Shown here: positions 11,134 to 22,390 of the stretch, piece by piece
Position numbering within the stretch: position 1 is the first letter of the stretch
Layout: every line of letters begins with the position of its first letter
Program-made: the position numbers and the translations under genes
Source: Ligula intestinalis
Taxonomy: Eukaryota > Platyhelminthes > Cestoda > Diphyllobothriidea > Diphyllobothriidae
Assembly: GCA_036362985.1 (NCBI GenBank)
Contig: JAYGXS010000010.1
Location: forward strand, 10,314,178 to 10,378,177
DNA: 64,000 nt
Reading direction: 5' to 3'
The notes under the pieces: model-generated
The model's database searches: none
Seen by the model: only the letters and a program-made list of their open reading frames with translations
Told to the model about the DNA's origin: nothing

Positions 11134-12601
11134 GTTTGATCATTACTCGAATACTAGTGTGAATGCATTAATAAAAACTAAGAGATAGTCATGAACAGCA
11201 CTAGGCATATTAATTACTCAAAAGAGCTATAGAAATTACTTAGTGTTTTTACAGAAAAAAAAGTTTTCTCCATAATCCCGTGGTTCTGGAGGCATAAAAA
11301 AGAAATTTAAATTAGAGCCATAGATTGTGATTTGTGTTAAATTGAAAACTTGAACCAACCACTTTCTATACATATAGAAAGATCTTTTCTTTACTTAAAA
11401 TTTTCTGTAAATTTTACCGTTACTCGATAAGTATTTATTGAATTTCGTCGAAAAATATATGTCATCATTTTACTTTTTTCATCGTCTTCATTGATAAATG
11501 TATGAATTTTGTATTTGTTCGAAGTTTACACCAAAACCTTTAAAAGAAGATAAAAATACAGAGCATTTACCGAAAGAAAGTTTTTTCTGATACTGGTTTT
11601 AATGAAAAGGACAACGTTTTTGGTATGAAGAAATGCCTCAAAACAGCAAACCACATTGTCGAGAGTGAATTTTTGTCCGCAGTGGTGTTGTGAAAGTACT
11701 ATTCCTAAGATTAATAAAAAAAGTGCTTTGATTTGATATTCGGCTGCCGAACTTCTGCATATATTAACTTTTTCAACGAAATGTCACAATTAAATTTAAG
11801 AATTATGAGAGTTTTTACATTTTCCAGCAGATAATCGATTCAATTTGACTGGAGATAAAAGAACTTTCGAATCTTTTTAGAATGGATTATTTTTCGAATA
11901 AAAGGATTAATTCCACTTTCTGATATAATCTTATGAATTCAAAAAAGTTCAATTTTTAAAATACTTATTCTTCTATCTGTTCCGTTTCTAAATAACGCAA
12001 AAGGGGAACGTAAAGTACACAAAAACCTATATTTCTACACGAATTACCTTCAATAAGGCCTTCTTTGTCTTAAATTAGCGTTATCATATAAGACGTTTTG
12101 CGTTTGCTCAGGGACATTTGTACGTTATTTGTGCACTAAAATAAACGCTTCTCTGTTACTAAATTTGGTGCAAAATACTTCACAGTATAGCTTACCATAA
12201 TTTTAAATACAATCTCCAATTTAACTGTCAATAAATTGATTCATTTAACTTGGCTTCACTTAAATCTAAACAATTTTTGACAAATTTTTCCAGTTCGGGA
12301 AGGGATATCTTCTTTACCTATTTTACTTATTTTGGAGTGCCCCATAGTATAATCCACATTAACCTGCAGTTTGGTTCTCTCTTTCGTAAAAGCATAGGAA
12401 ATAACTTCGATAAGAGACTATTCCCAATGTCCCTAAAATTAATGGCCATTTCGCTTAATAAACCTAACTTAAATGATGATTTAACTAACTAAAAGGCTTT
12501 CGCAGAACTCAATAAACTGTATGAATCAAAATAGTCAAATTTTACCGTGAATGTTGCATGGTCTTTGGCGACTACTGCAGGTTTCTTAAAGGCTTGTATA
12601 A
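11134..12601. mobile_element. AT-rich insertion splitting Gypsy A
   Basis: This 1.47-kb stretch falls between the RNase H end and the start of the integrase and has no counterpart in the family. TTGTATAA occurs immediately before it (11126-11133) and again at its right end (12594-12601), so it may be flanked by an 8-bp target-site duplication. Inside I find no terminal repeat, no long open frame and no tRNA-like boxes. The 80-codon frame at 12250-12492 has no known motif. It could be a solo long terminal repeat or an unknown non-autonomous element; the class is open. Confidence 0.4.
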
Positions 12602-14070
12602 TCAAGTTGCTGACTTTTTTCCCAGCCTGGAATTGATGTCATTGCACAGTCTTCTATCAAATTGGCGCGCATGAAAGAACTGCAAAACCAGCTGACATTC
12701 ACTGAAGCCATTCCTCTATCCACCACCCCCGATACAATCTTGTGTGACATATCGCGTGGTGTCTCCCGACCTGTATCGCCAAGCGAGATGAGACGAGACG
12801 ATTTGGTAGTGCTGCACAATCTTGCTCATCCTTGTATCCGCACTACCCAGTGCCTCGTCAGTGAGCGTTTCGTCTGGTCAAGCGTGAACACTGATATCGG
12901 CCAGTGGATCTGCTCATATTTGACCTGGCAGAAGGCCAGACCGGACGACACAATAAACACCCCATTGGCATTTTTCTTTTCAATCACGTACGGCTTGCTC
13001 ATGTTTATATCGATCTGGTAGGTCCTTGGCCAACATCCCGTGGCTGCAAATATTTACTTACTTTGACGGTTTATTGGCCCCTTCACCCTGTAAATTTTGC
13101 TTGCTTTCGTTGACGTTTAATTGACCCCTTACGCTGTAAATTTTGACTGTTTTCGTTGACGGTTAATTGGTACCTTTTCCCTATAAATGTTGCTTGCTTT
13201 CGTTGACGATTTTATCGCTGACGATGGACTACCGCAAGAGTTCGAAAGCTCAGACAAATAAAACTACGATTCCTGTGATCAAACCTGCTTCTTCTCAATA
13301 TTGACTTACTAAGATTGACCGATGGCCAACGAGTACATTGGCCCATTGCAACTCGCATACTGCAGATTCGGTTGCTTACGTCTTTCTTGAACACTGAATC
13401 TCCCAGTATGGCGTCCATTCAACTATCATCACCGATCGAGACAAAAAAAATTGTGCCTTGACTTTTTAACAGCCTTACCAACCAGCTCGCACGTTCTCGC
13501 ATACGCACAACAGCAAACCACCCATCATCAAATGCTTTAGTCGAGCGTCTCCATCGTCAACTCAAAGCCTCGATTCGAGCTCATGATAAGCCTTTCTATT
13601 GGAGCTAACATCTGCTTTTGGTCATGTTCGGCATTCATACTGCCCTTAGAGTGCTCCGATTCCAAACTTTTTTACAGCACTGCCCTACGGATTCCTGGCA
13701 CTCCCAAAGCTCAGCCAAATTGAATCCCACGGATTATGTGAAAACACTGCGCCAAGCCATGTCTCGTCTCCAGGCAATCCCTCTGCGCGCGTACATCGAC
13801 CATAACTTACTAAAATGTATCTTTGTATTTTTCCGCGTAGACATTGTTAGTCGGTCACGACAACAGACCTACGACGGACCATTTAGAGTACTATCTTGCA
13901 CGGAAAAACATGTTTCGATTGCCCTGGGTGACCGCACCGATATGGTCTCATCCGATCGTTTGAAGGTGGCTTATATTGCGCCTCTTTCAACCCCCACCCC
14001 CCCCAACCATACAACCTCCATCCGGCACATTGTAACTTGCTATTTCCAGGACTCCGTTTACACTCGATAA
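12602..14070 (+). pseudogene. Gypsy A integrase
   Basis: The zinc-binding region shows HNLAHPCIRTTQCLVSERFV (about 12820-12880; live copies read LSHPG-R-T). The catalytic core follows in shifted frames. The first Asp is in YIDLVGPWPTSRGCKYLLT (about 13006-13060). The second Asp is in IITDRDKK (about 13420-13450). The Glu is in SSNALVERLHRQLKASIRAH (13525-13590). All three acidic residues survive, but stops and frameshifts separate them. The C-terminal part (13618-14070) is open for 150 codons and ends with the chromatin-binding-like block FRVLSCTEKHVSIALGDRTD. Confidence 0.75.
13063..13213 (+). repeat. 47-bp tandem triplication inside integrase
   Basis: Three successive copies begin TTGACGGTTTATTGGCCCC (13063), TTGACGTTTAATTGACCCC (13110) and TTGACGGTTAATTGGTACC (13156), and a fourth partial copy starts at 13203. 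Copy lengths are 47, 46 and 47. Each ends in a TAAATTTTGCTTGCTTTCG-like string. The copies differ at several sites, so the expansion is not recent. It breaks the integrase core frame after the first catalytic Asp. Confidence 0.75.
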
Positions 14071-14170
14071 CCCTGCGTCTTCATTTATCCAACAAACCCC
14101 TCTCATTACACGCAGTGGTCATCACCTACGTTTTCCCGATCGTGAGCAACTTTGACAATATGTCTTACAC

Positions 14171-15654
14171 TGATGAAATGAGTGAACTGCCTTAAACTCT
14201 CACCTCTTCTTCCTATTAACATTTCTTTTTGAATTCCGTTCTTCTAGAAAGGAAGGGCAAGGCTGACTTCTAGGGCCCATTTAAATATCTATCCCCCCAC
14301 CAAAATGCTAAACGAAGTTTCTGGTCAAACATTTAATTGTTGGCTAGTGAGCTTAAATTAATGGGTAATTGTGGCGGAAGTAATCAAAAAATATTAAAAG
14401 CGACGTTTCCCAGGTGCAAATATAAAGATGGCGTAAACAGCAAGATTTATTGGATCAAACACATTTCGAGAGAGCTGTTCATAGCGTTTTACCTTTCTTT
14501 TGCTGTTAATTAGCTTCTGCCATTTCGTATGACCTTGGTATTTACATCGATTTTTCTGTACAAATTCAATTTGTATTTTTCCTTACGGGATTAATGTTAT
14601 GCAATGAGAGGTAGCAACCAGAGAGCTTTCTCCAGATACCATGGATCCAATAAATCATGCTGCTTTTGCCACCTTAGAAAATATTAAATTACATAAAATT
14701 ATGTTTCTTTAATATGCTCAAATAGAAAAAAAATCGGTCAACCTGAATTGCTCTTGGGCAGGTTACGAATATCAGGTAACGCAAATTCGACCTTACGCAG
14801 GTGAAATTTAATAAAAATGAAAATTCGGTCACTTATTCGTGGCATTTAACGAAGAAAGTCAAAGTTGGGCTGCTGAACATTTAAAATTAATTTTTAGTAT
14901 AAGTCGACGGGATTTTTGGAGCCTCTGAACTCATTCCTGCCGGGGTAGTATTGAAGTAACATTAAACTGCCTTTTTGTCTTATTCGGTTAAATATGCCTT
15001 GAATTAACTAACAACAACTTTTAAAAAAGACTGAATAAGCAAGTGCTCTTATCTGCAAATGGCTATGTTCTTATTTACTTATTCGTAACTATTGGGATAC
15101 TCATGTCTTAGGTTCCTTGATAGACTGTTTCATATCCCACAACTGCATCTAGCTACCTTCTGAAAACATTCCGAACAACACTGTAAATAAATCATTTACT
15201 CATGCTAACTTTACGAACTTTTTCCATTTTCACTGACCGAGGGACTGTGTCTGCAGGACATAACAATCTCCAATGAAGCATCTTTCAGTATAATATTGCA
15301 CATTATCAAGAATTCATAATGCCCTTGACAGCTTCACTGATATGATTTCAAACGGCCGCCCCAAATCGCTTATACACCTACATTCGGATGCTCACAACAT
15401 GAAGAACAGATTTATCCTATGCCTCTGCCTTTTAGAGATTGTCCAACTTACTATAATCACCTGATGTGCTTGGGACATCCAAACATGTTTTTATACGATG
15501 TGCGTTTTCTTCACATTTTCAAATAACATAATAACATAGAACGTATTTTTGTTGTGACGAATCACTTATTTTAATGCAATACAACAATTTTAGTAATAAA
15601 GGTTTAGTAAAGATACTGCCCCTTCATTTTATTGTTCCTTAATAAATTTACCCC
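14171..15654. other. no gene recognised
   Basis: Downstream flank of Gypsy A. A 3' long terminal repeat should begin near here but I cannot find its edges. No open frame or RNA gene is convincing. Confidence 0.4.
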
Positions 15655-16556
15655 TGTGGCCCAGGGATACAACTTGTATCTGAGCTCCTAAACAGAGAAT
15701 AGGGATGGAAACCTTCCTCAATATAGGTGTGTTTTCGCCAAATTCCAAAGAAAAATAATGCTACGTTTGCTAATACAAGCGAACAAGCGAGTCCCAGGAA
15801 GTAATTGATAAGAAGAAACCGACTCAATCGTTGGGACAATATGCTTATTTGTCTGAAGTTTCGAAATCCGTCGCGGATTTATCATCAGAGACATACTCAC
15901 AGAACCTTAGCAGAAACAATTTTTGTGTGCACAGGGTTTTGCCGTAAAATTTAAACGTACAGAAAATTCGATTAAAGCCTTGAGTATGCGCTGGTTCTTT
16001 GTGTCAGCAGTGACCATCTGGCCATGCGGTATTGGCATAGGATGATGTGGTGGCCTGTATGTGGCCATATATGGTCTCAGCACCGAATATGGATTGGGCA
16101 AATCGTCGCACTTGTTGATGGATTGGGGGCCAGTGAACCATGACTCAAGGAATTATCGACTCACTCGATCGTCACCACTTGTGAGAATTTTGGCATCGCC
16201 GGGTCTCGTCAAATGAGCCGCAAACTGAGAATTGGCATCATTTCGCCACACTGCTGCCACGTGTTCAGCAATTCGTGTCTTGACAAGTCTGCCAGTTTCT
16301 CTGACATAGTTGCTTTTGCCGTAACTGTGCCAGACCCTATAGACGACTCCAGATGGTTCTTGCTGTGGCAGTGCGCCTTTCGGTTTCATGATCTGATGCC
16401 TTATGGTTGCTTGCCGCCTGTGCGGGAGAAGGCGGCCGAGAGCCTGCGAGACGTTTTTGAGGTACGGGATCGCTCGCCAAATTGTTTGATTCGGTGCGAC
16501 TTTGTTGATGATCTCGTTCGCGCAAGAACCTGGGAGTCGCCTGTTCGCTTGTACTA
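15655..16556 (-). mobile_element. Penelope-like element fragment, family I (GIY-YIG end)
   Basis: Minus strand. The 16153-16560 frame encodes the linker (TIWRAIPYLKNVSQALGRLL) and the GIY-YIG endonuclease: GVVYRVWHSYGKSNYVRETG supplies the GIY and YIG strands, then KTRIAEHVAAVWRND, and further on DAKILTSGDDRVSR. In the next frame NKCDDLPNPYSVLR (about 16085-16115) is the end of the domain. The terminal repeat with a hammerhead follows at 15760-15905. The whole is bounded by 27-base inverted repeats: AATACAAGCGAACAAGCGAG (15772) and, mirrored, CTGTTCGCTTGTACT (16541). The reverse transcriptase is missing, so this is an internally deleted copy. Confidence 0.78.
15850..15893 (-). ncRNA. Hammerhead ribozyme in PLE family I terminal repeat
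   Basis: Minus strand: stem I TGTCT, core CTGATGA, stem II arms AAATCC and GGATTT around loop GCGAC, core GAA, stem III ACTT, cleavage base C, and AGACA closing stem I with five perfect pairs. Stem II has six pairs. In related copies stem III is ACGT; here a G-to-T change breaks its self-complementarity. The hammerhead lies 3' of the endonuclease on the same strand, a placement known for PLEs. Confidence 0.78.
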
Positions 16557-16579
16557 GCAATTTATTTGGGCGCGATGAA

Positions 16580-18240
16580 CTTTGATCGGCCCATCGATGG
16601 GAAAAGTTTACCTTCGTGAGGCCTCAACCTATTCGCAGATCCGGTTTCTGCACAGGTGTCACGACAAAAGCGTGTTGCCGAAGAGTGTGAGATACAAATT
16701 CCCGCTGAACATGGAGAAGGCAAGACTCGTTATGTTTACACACGGCAAGAGAATTATTCATTTGTTCATTCAGGATTGCTACTCTAGGCTACGCAAATAC
16801 CGTCCGATAATTGACCAAGAAAAAACTTATGCTGAGTTTATGGGCGAAGCCAGCACAAACCAGCTTCAGTAGAGAGTGCTTGAGCGAGCCCGTGACAAAC
16901 GAGAAATTCATGACACGACACTGGAGAGGACATGCTGCAGACTGCAGAATCCAACATCATCTAGAAATGACATAATGGCACACAACCTGTCGTCGAACGA
17001 ACTGAGCAAATACAGGTTCAGCAGAACGAAGCCTCATCCAACACGGATGATGCCAAACCTGTCAACATTATTGCAGCTTTTGAATCGATCATCAACCATA
17101 CAAAAGCAACGGAGGAGACGAAGAACCTTATCCGACACCCGTAATCGTCCCTCCTGATGGCTTCTCAACCACGGAAAGTGCTCCCAAGGTTAAACGCATT
17201 GCATTAAGAGCACTCAAGGCCGACCAGGACATCGTCATTGCACTAACCGACAAGGAACTTTCTACGGTCATACTGAACAGGACCGATTACCTTCAGAAGG
17301 CGATAAACTAACTGAAGGGTTGACAGTTTTATGCTCCTTGTGAAAACAATACCTTCAAAAGGCTAACACGTGAAATCAATTCGAATTAACTGGCACTAGA
17401 GAACTCGGATGCAATAAAGTCGTCTGACTAACAGGGGCTCTTTCGGCATCTCAAATTTCTGACCACTGATGCAGACACTACGGTCAGTTCATCAACACAA
17501 TTTTTGGATGTCACCTCCTTTCTTACTTCTACCCTCAGGATCTGGCAGTCGAGACCGTCGATCATCTCCTGCGAAGCAAATCCGACGTGACAGAGGATCA
17601 CCTTGGAGATGCCCAAATCTTGCAGGTCCTGAAGTTCTGTTTCAGGACATACTTTACATTTGACAGAACAATCTACGAGCAGGTGAAGGGGACACCAATG
17701 GGTTCGCCGATTTCGGGACTCATAGACGAGGCGGTACTATAACGGCTAGAGTCACTGGTCTTCCAATACCATAGACCAAAATTCTGGGCGCGGTATTTGG
17801 ATTACACCTTCGTTGTCATCGAACAGGATCAGGTGCTCACTTTTAAGGAACGTCTCAACGGCGTCTTCTCGGACATCCAATTTACGATGGAGGAAGAAGA
17901 GAACAACCAGCTGGTCTTCCTTGATGACCTTGTCGGTCGCAAAGAATGTGGTGGCCTAAAGACTAAAGTATTCAGAAAAGTGACAAACACGATGCAACTA
18001 CTGATTGACAACAGGAACCACCCAATCAGCCACAAACGAAATTACGTAAGGACGCTCCATCGGCGTGTTGAAACGCACTGCACCCAACCAGAAGATAAAG
18101 TTGCAGAAATGCAGTACCTTCGACAGGTGTTCAGAGGAAATTGCTACCCGCGCAACTTCATCAACCGGTGCTTGCGCAAACAAGGTCGCCAACAAAGTCG
18201 CACCAATCCAAGAGGAACGCTCTATTTAGAAGGGAATATT
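16580..18240 (+). mobile_element. Penelope-like element fragment, family I (RT half)
   Basis: Plus strand, head to head with the previous fragment. It starts with a basic N-terminal region (16582-17157, one stop). From 17160 the reverse transcriptase is seen in shifting frames. The palm motif GTPMGSPISG is at 17690-17725. The active-site line reads FWARYLDYTFVVIEQDQVL, with the catalytic Asp-Asp changed to Asp-Tyr. The block FTMEEEENNQLVFLDDLVGR (17880-17940) and the thumb with NHPISHKRNYVRTL follow. It ends at NRCLRKQGRQQSRTN (18150-18200), just before the linker where the other fragment begins. Dead: active-site change, an internal stop at 17742 and frameshifts. Confidence 0.8.
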
Positions 18241-18419
18241 TTCAGTTTTCAGCAAGAAATGGCTCCATTCACGGAGGGTAAGGTGTTAGGTAAGTAAGGG
18301 GTCATGGTAACAGGTCAAGGATTAAGGTCATAGAATACTCAAAATTAAAGTTTTACACGATTTCGCCATCTACTATGGAGACATGTCAGCTTTCAAATTA
18401 ATTTCCGCTTCTTCACATG

Positions 18420-19985
18420 TGAGTTTGCGTGCTAGGAATGAAAGTACAGAGTGCTGGTATGCTGATGTACGGCAAGACATACGTCGAAAGCCTCGGCGCA
18501 TTGTACGAGAAGACTTCAGAACCATTAGTTGAGAGTGGAGAAGGTGAGCAACCTCACTAAGGATGCGATCAGCAAATTGCTTGACCGTTTTAAATTGGTG
18601 CTTTACTATAATGTGAGCTAAAAAACATAAGAAATACCGGCAGCTAAATGAGCATCCGGAGGATAAGTTTAAGAATGACCAGGTATTTTTAAAGCAATGC
18701 TAAAAATACATGCAGAGCAGTCAAGAATGAGGGGGAGAATGCAGGCATCTAAATCGTCAGATTAGGGCTTAAGGTCTGCGATTTGAATGCAAGCGGCGGA
18801 TATAATATCGAAAAGTTTATGAGTTTTAATAAAAAGGCCTTGCACATGAATAGCAAATGTAGGCTTGGATGCCAGAGTAACAACAAAGTATGGGAAAGAG
18901 GATACCCCGGTGGGCAGAATGTCAATAGTTTCGGGACTGGGAGAGGGTCGCAGTTAAAAAATACACTGGAATGATTTCCGCTCATTGAGTAGAAGGCCGT
19001 TTGCTGACGACCATGTTGAGACGTTGTCCAGGCCATCTTTCAGTACTTGGAGACGTGTATGACGTTTGAGAGGATATCCAACAACGATATCATCAGCATA
19101 TTTAACAAACAAACATTCGTTTGGCGATTGTAAGTCATCAGTGTGGAGAGAGAAGAAATGAGGGGATAATATTGAACCTTGGAGAACTCCACAGTTATTG
19201 GAAAGGACCGTGGATTTTCGCTTGCCGAACTGAACGAATAGAGCGTGGGAAGGGAAATAGTTCCCAAACCAAGAGACAGCCCAGCTGGGAGAGCCGCATG
19301 CAGGAGTTTTATTAACAAGAAGATGGCGCGGGATGGTTTTAAAGGCTGAGGAGTAGTCGAGAAAAGCACATCCGTGTGCATTTTAGCCCCTTTCTTCAGC
19401 TCTTAAAGCAGAATGAACTACCAGAGCAACAGCGTCTAGTGTTCTACGTCTAGCTTTATACGCAAATTGCAAGGGATCGGAAAATTCCGAGGAAAAGGGT
19501 GCATTGATGCTTAAGGCAACTCGTTCTGCAAGTTTTAGTATTGTAGAAGAGAAGAAATTGGAGGAACGATTTCGGACCAGAAGAAGGAGGTTTTCTCGGA
19601 GATGGGAGTAGTTCCCACTGACTGCCACTCATCGGGAATCTTAGAACCCATGAAAGACAACTTGGTGAGGCGTATCAATGCAGGGGCTAACTGAAAAAAG
19701 CAGAATTTATGAAGAAACACTGAGATCCAATCTGGACCGGCAGCTGCTGAATCTTGAACCTTTTTAATATGTTTTATCACTGTTTCCACAGACAGAGGAA
19801 CAAAGAAACTTGGTTATAAGGAAATACGTTTTTTTGGAAGATTTGAGTCGGTAAGAGTGTGGATGCAGCTTGCATTTAAACGTTTTAAGCCTAAGCCAGC
19901 ATCTACATGTGTTCGGGTATTGTGTTGACCAGTGAGACGCTGAAGACTCTTCCAAAGTCCATCCGAGGAGATGCGACGCACATTC
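18420..19985 (-). mobile_element. L2/CR1-type LINE, RT to C-terminus
   Basis: Minus strand. The order is SSDGLWKSLQRLTGQHN, HIKKVQDSAAAGPDWISVFL (19700-19789), KLSFMGSKIPDEWQSVGTTPI, LQFAYKARRRTLDAVALVVH (19400-19480), then the fingers-palm motif GVLQGSILSPHF (about 19150-19190) and an intact active-site box FVKYADDIVVGYP (about 19070-19110). It continues with LKRHTRLQVLKDGLDNVSTW and ends in TMRRGFRRMSCRTSAYQHS-like residues near 18460. The endonuclease is missing (5' truncation at ~19985). Frameshifts break it, but the catalytic aspartates are kept, so it is younger or less decayed than the other LINE relics here. Confidence 0.78.
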
Positions 19986-19987
19986 AG

Positions 19988-20486
19988 AATTCACTATTTC
20001 CACCTCTACAGAACAATTGCTGGCTATCATGCGGCAAAAGCAAGCTCAATTCGAGGCGGCTTACATGAAGTTTATGGAGTTCATGATGCAAAAATTCAGC
20101 TGACATTTTTCTGGTCCATATACTTCTGCAAAACAGTCCACATCAGTAGACCGAGCAGCTGTCTCTTTAACTGAGTTTACTTACGATCCCGACTCCGGCG
20201 TAACTTACGACACTTGGTTTACACATTGGGAAGACATATTTCGTGAGCAATTTGCCAGGACTGATGATGCTTGGAAGGTGCGCTTGCTATTACGCATACT
20301 GGGCACCAAAGAACACGAGTGGTACATGCATATCATCCTGCCGAAAAACCATGCTGACTTCACTTTCGACGAAACCGTCAACCCCTTGTCAGAGATCTTC
20401 AACGAGAAGTCCTCCCTGCTCAAGACTCGATACCAGTTTCTCCGGCTGGTCTAGAACGAGAGCTCAGCGTGTGTTCACGGAGCCGC
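19988..20486 (+). pseudogene. Gypsy B gag, first part
   Basis: Begins with the Gln-rich start EQLLAIMRQKQAQFEAAYMK and then EFTYDPDSGVTYDTWFTHWE, DAWKVRLLLRILGTKEHEWY and HIILPKNHADFTFDETVNPL, the usual capsid blocks of this Gypsy lineage. The frame is nearly open from 20170 to 20450, with one amber stop before NESSACVHGAA. There the similarity stops at the insertion and resumes at 21822. Confidence 0.75.
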
Positions 20487-21821
20487 TTGGGACTCGATAA
20501 GTAAAACTCGTTTTCTCTACCAGAACCTTCCAATTTGGTGTTATAATCCACCACATTTTATTACCCTACGTTTATTTGCTTCCTATACTGTACCTATTTC
20601 GCGTTACTACCATACTCTGTGAGAGAATTTGTTTTGAACGTTACCTTTAGATTGCTTACTATCTTATTCGTTACGCACCTATTTTTGATACTACAGGGTG
20701 CCCCAAGAAAAACCCCTAAATTTATGATAATGTTTATACTGTTATAAAAATAAAAATTATTGATTACAATCATAACTAACAACTTTATCGTGTAATTAAC
20801 AAACTGTAACCTAATAACAAGTTACAGATACCGCTCAAAATGCTGTCCATTAACTGCAGAACAGCGATGTAAGCGATCCATCCAGCTCTGAGCTGCTCGA
20901 CGAATGACATCAAGAGGGATGTTCTTCCATGTGTCCATCAACACATGTTTTATTGACTCAATATCAGTTATTCCTATTCTTCGGCTCTGAACCTCCTGTA
21001 AGAGTACACTCCAAATGCAAAAGTCCATTACATTCAGGTCAGGGCTCTTGGATGACCATTGCTGGGGTGTGATGAAATATGGAGTGTTAACTCGGAGCCA
21101 GGCGACAGTGTCATTGGCAGTGTGTGGCTTTGCACCATCTTGCTGCCACGTCCAGGGTTCTTTCTGCATTACTTGATCAATATCTGTAAACATCTGCGGG
21201 AACATCTCCTCTCTGTAAACATTTTCGAACCTTCTCCTCTGCTACCACCACCCACGTTGTGTGGGTGCTCCTCACCACTGAGCGGAACATGGCGTGGGCG
21301 ACATGAATGCGGGTGCGAACCAACGGGGGCGGCTTCACTTCGGATGTGGCCCAGGTGTTCTGTTTTCTCCGCCATCGATCGTGACGGCATGGACGGTCCG
21401 GTCGCCGTAACAATCACAAACTTAGAGGTTTTTTGTGGGGCACCCTGTATTATCGTCCTTATAATAAACCAGATTTTCCTATTCTATTGAACTTCTACTA
21501 TCATGATACATAACGAATTGTCTGATTCATTCGATGGACAGAGGTATGCACATTTGCTTGACGAAGCTTGGGAACCTACCCCTCTGTTTCAGAATAACCC
21601 GCTTTGAGACAGTTCATGATCAGAAGCCTTTTCATCAGACCCTTTCTCCTCAATAGGATCTATTCAAACTTATCCGTTCTAAGATTCGTTTCGCCCTGAA
21701 GCGATGAAATCAACTCCACCAATCAATCCACCTGAGGAATATACATTCCATCTCCCACCTCTAGCAGACTCGGACGCTACAGTGAGCTCTGAGCTCTGCT
21801 TTTCTGACGCTCACCAGTACT
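20487..21821. mobile_element. Composite insertion in Gypsy B gag
   Basis: Sequence between ...VHGAA and ANRECKRFKF, which are contiguous in intact gag. Without the mariner (20694-21447) it is about 580 bases. The left part is AT-rich and non-coding. The right part (21505-21700) encodes a stop-interrupted stretch starting MIHNELSDSFDGQRYAHLLD, which resembles no protein I know. It may be part of another retrotransposon; the class is unresolved. The mariner then inserted into it, giving three layers of insertion. Confidence 0.55.
20694..21447 (-). mobile_element. Mariner/Tc1-type element, internally deleted
   Basis: Bounded by inverted ends CAGGGTGCCCCAAGAAAAAC (20694) and, mirrored, TTTTTTGTGGGGCACCCTG (ending 21447), with TA on both sides (20692-20693 and 21448-21449), the Tc1/mariner target duplication. 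The minus-strand frame 20822-21205 encodes the transposase C-terminus. WTWQQDGAKPHTANDTVAWL holds the second catalytic Asp. WSSKSPDLNVMDFCIWSVLL holds the third Asp. The 754-bp length is too short for a full mariner (about 1.3 kb). The first catalytic region survives only as frame-shifted pieces around 21200-21400, and the DNA-binding N-terminus is absent. Non-autonomous. Confidence 0.88.
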
Positions 21822-22260
21822 GCCAACCGCGAGTGTAAAAGGTTCAAGTTCCGAGAGTTAACCGATGACCAATTCAAGTGCCTTATCTTTGTGAGCCTCC
21901 TTCAGTCAGCTCGTGATGCTGAAACTAGATCTCGTCTGCTCTCCAAAATTGAACAGGACCCAGATTCCATTCTGCAGACATTGACGGCCAAGTGTCAGCG
22001 ACTCAAGAATCTTAACCATGATTCTGCGATCGTGGAGCAACCCAGTTCCTCGCTTGCCGCCACCAGCGTTCATGCTATTACTTATATGAAGTCGATGTCA
22101 CCAAAGAAGCCCAGAAACTCCACATTAAGAAAACCTATATCAGCATGCTGGTAGTGCGGTCATTTTCATTTTGTTCGCGTCTGTCCATTCACGATGCACG
22201 TATGTCAGAAATGCCACAAACAAGGGCATAACGAAAATCACTGCCAGGCGGGCCGACCCC
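21822..22260 (+). pseudogene. Gypsy B gag, second part with CCHC finger
   Basis: Resumes with ANRECKRFKFRELTDDQFK, then LLSKIEQDPDSILQTLTAKC, ending near 22150. After a frameshift a zinc knuckle is clear: CQKCHKQGHNENHC (22203-22244), spacing CX2CX4HX4C. An extra Cys-rich lead, GHFHFVRVCPFTMHV, precedes it. A poly-C run follows at 22256-22268. This is the nucleic-acid-binding end of gag. Confidence 0.75.
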
Positions 22261-22390
22261 CCCCCCCCAAAAAATTGAGGGCAAGCGACAGATTGAAGAG
22301 ACGTTCCAAATGCTCTTCATCTCATACGATCCTAGCTACATTCTAGACAGAATTTGAGGCAAGAAGGAATGAATAAAAACCTATACGCCT

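Larger units (their letters stand above)
9608..14165 (+). mobile_element. Ty3/Gypsy retrotransposon A, decayed pol
   Basis: The order of domains is that of a Ty3/Gypsy pol: end of protease, reverse transcriptase, RNase H, integrase. All are on the plus strand and all are broken by stops and frameshifts. The gag is not seen and the terminal repeats are not resolved. The RNase H end and the integrase start are separated by a 1.5-kb non-coding insertion (11134-12601). A 47-bp triplication lies inside the integrase. A purine-rich stretch GGAAGGGCAAGG (about 14251) just past the coding end could be a polypurine tract. The element differs in sequence from Gypsy B at 20-25 kb. Confidence 0.78.
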
